From contig OMRJ01000079.1 in NCBI GenBank assembly GCA_900313475.1, positions 1-5,388 of the forward strand: DNA of 5,388 nucleotides, in the 5' to 3' direction. How positions within the stretch are numbered: the stretch's first letter is position 1; every line of letters starts with the position of its first letter. Under the pieces are notes generated by a model. The model saw only the letters and a program-made list of their open reading frames with translations, did not search any database and was not told the DNA's origin. Origin of the DNA: an uncultured Eubacteriales bacterium (lineage in GTDB: Bacteria; Bacillota; Clostridia; Oscillospirales; Acutalibacteraceae). Below, one piece after another: positions 5,081-5,388 of the stretch. The position numbers and the translations under genes were made by a program.

Positions 5081-5388
5081 ATGGACACACTGTTTCAAAA
5101 TGTTATCGAAAATTTTCAGTGGCAAATGCTCATAATGTGGGCAATAGGCGGACTGCTTATTTTTCTTGCCATCAAAAAAGAGATGGAGCCGTCGCTCCTG
5201 CTGCCGATAGGCTTCGGTGCTATTCTTGTAAATCTGCCGTTATCCGGCGCAATCACACAGGTCGTGGACGGCGTCACCGAGCGCGGCGCGCTGAGCGTGC
5301 TCTACGACGCGGGAATCGCGAATGAACTGTTCCCTCTTAGGAAACCTGATGGAAAAATGGAACGGGTGGCTACGCCGAAGAATACGAA
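5081..5388 (+). CDS. Na+-translocating decarboxylase beta subunit, N-terminal part (family match breaks off near residue 86)
   Basis: OadB/GcdB/MmdB proteins are membrane subunits that couple decarboxylation of carboxybiotin to Na+ export in oxaloacetate, glutaconyl-CoA or methylmalonyl-CoA decarboxylases. Of the 102 residues visible, 1-86 fit the family: WQMLIMWAIGGLLIFLAIKKE (in pieces, 14-34), MEPSLLLPIGFGAILVNLPLSG (in pieces, 35-56) and DAGIANELFPL (76-86). The usual continuation after FPL is a hydrophobic helix of the LLFIGIGAMIDFGPL type. Here it is replaced by RKPDGKMERVATPKNT, which is charged and not family-like, and the window ends without a stop. The break falls near 5337-5339. 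Which decarboxylase it serves cannot be told, because no alpha, gamma or biotin-carrier gene is in the window. The start rests on the RBS and on the N-terminus fitting the family. Confidence 0.85.
   Translation, partial: MDTLFQNVIENFQWQMLIMWAIGGLLIFLAIKKEMEPSLLLPIGFGAILVNLPLSGAITQVVDGVTERGALSVLYDAGIANELFPLRKPDGKMERVATPKNT

Noticed and set aside
1..5388. CRISPR array, tRNA or rRNA gene, insertion sequence, toxin-antitoxin or defence genes
   Set aside because: I looked for repeated units, cloverleaf-like segments, transposase motifs and paired small genes on both strands and saw none. The long frames with recognisable motifs are transport or metabolic.

Overview
The window looks like part of a chromosome, or a short contig, from an anaerobic Gram-positive bacterium, most likely a gut-type member of the Clostridia. 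This is inferred from the lipoprotein-type solute-binding protein, strong AGGAGG ribosome binding sites, a consensus housekeeping promoter, moderate GC with AT-rich intergenic DNA, and a Na+-pumping decarboxylase beta subunit. No marker gene fixes the taxon.

Positions 1-3690, minus strand: a branched-chain amino acid (LIV/HAAT-type) ABC importer operon, read right to left. Its perfect TTGACA-17-TATAAT promoter drives a lipoprotein substrate-binding protein (livJ/livK-like), then permease livH, then permease livM. The window ends inside or just at the end of livM. A GGAGG motif in its last codons suggests that the ATPase gene livG starts just outside. A 14-bp hairpin lies between the binding-protein gene and livH, as expected if the binding protein is made in excess over the membrane subunits. 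LivH has an unusual N-terminal extension with an additional hydrophobic segment.

Positions 3564-3880: a divergent intergenic region carrying the livJ promoter and leader on the minus strand and promoter candidates for the plus-strand gene.

Positions 3881-4786, plus strand: an exported glycerophosphodiester phosphodiesterase with all the expected metal and catalytic motifs. Functionally it appears unrelated to the importer. It is followed by a Rho-independent terminator.

Positions 5081-5388, plus strand: the 5' end of a Na+-translocating decarboxylase beta subunit (oadB/gcdB/mmdB-like), with its own promoter and RBS. The first 86 residues match the family. The last ~50 bases of the window do not continue the conserved family sequence, which points to an assembly chimera at a contig end or to a real disruption.

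Overall this is mostly ordinary nutrient-uptake and energy-metabolism DNA. I found no convincing new system. The points most worth checking are the break in the decarboxylase gene, the LivH extension and the intercistronic hairpin.
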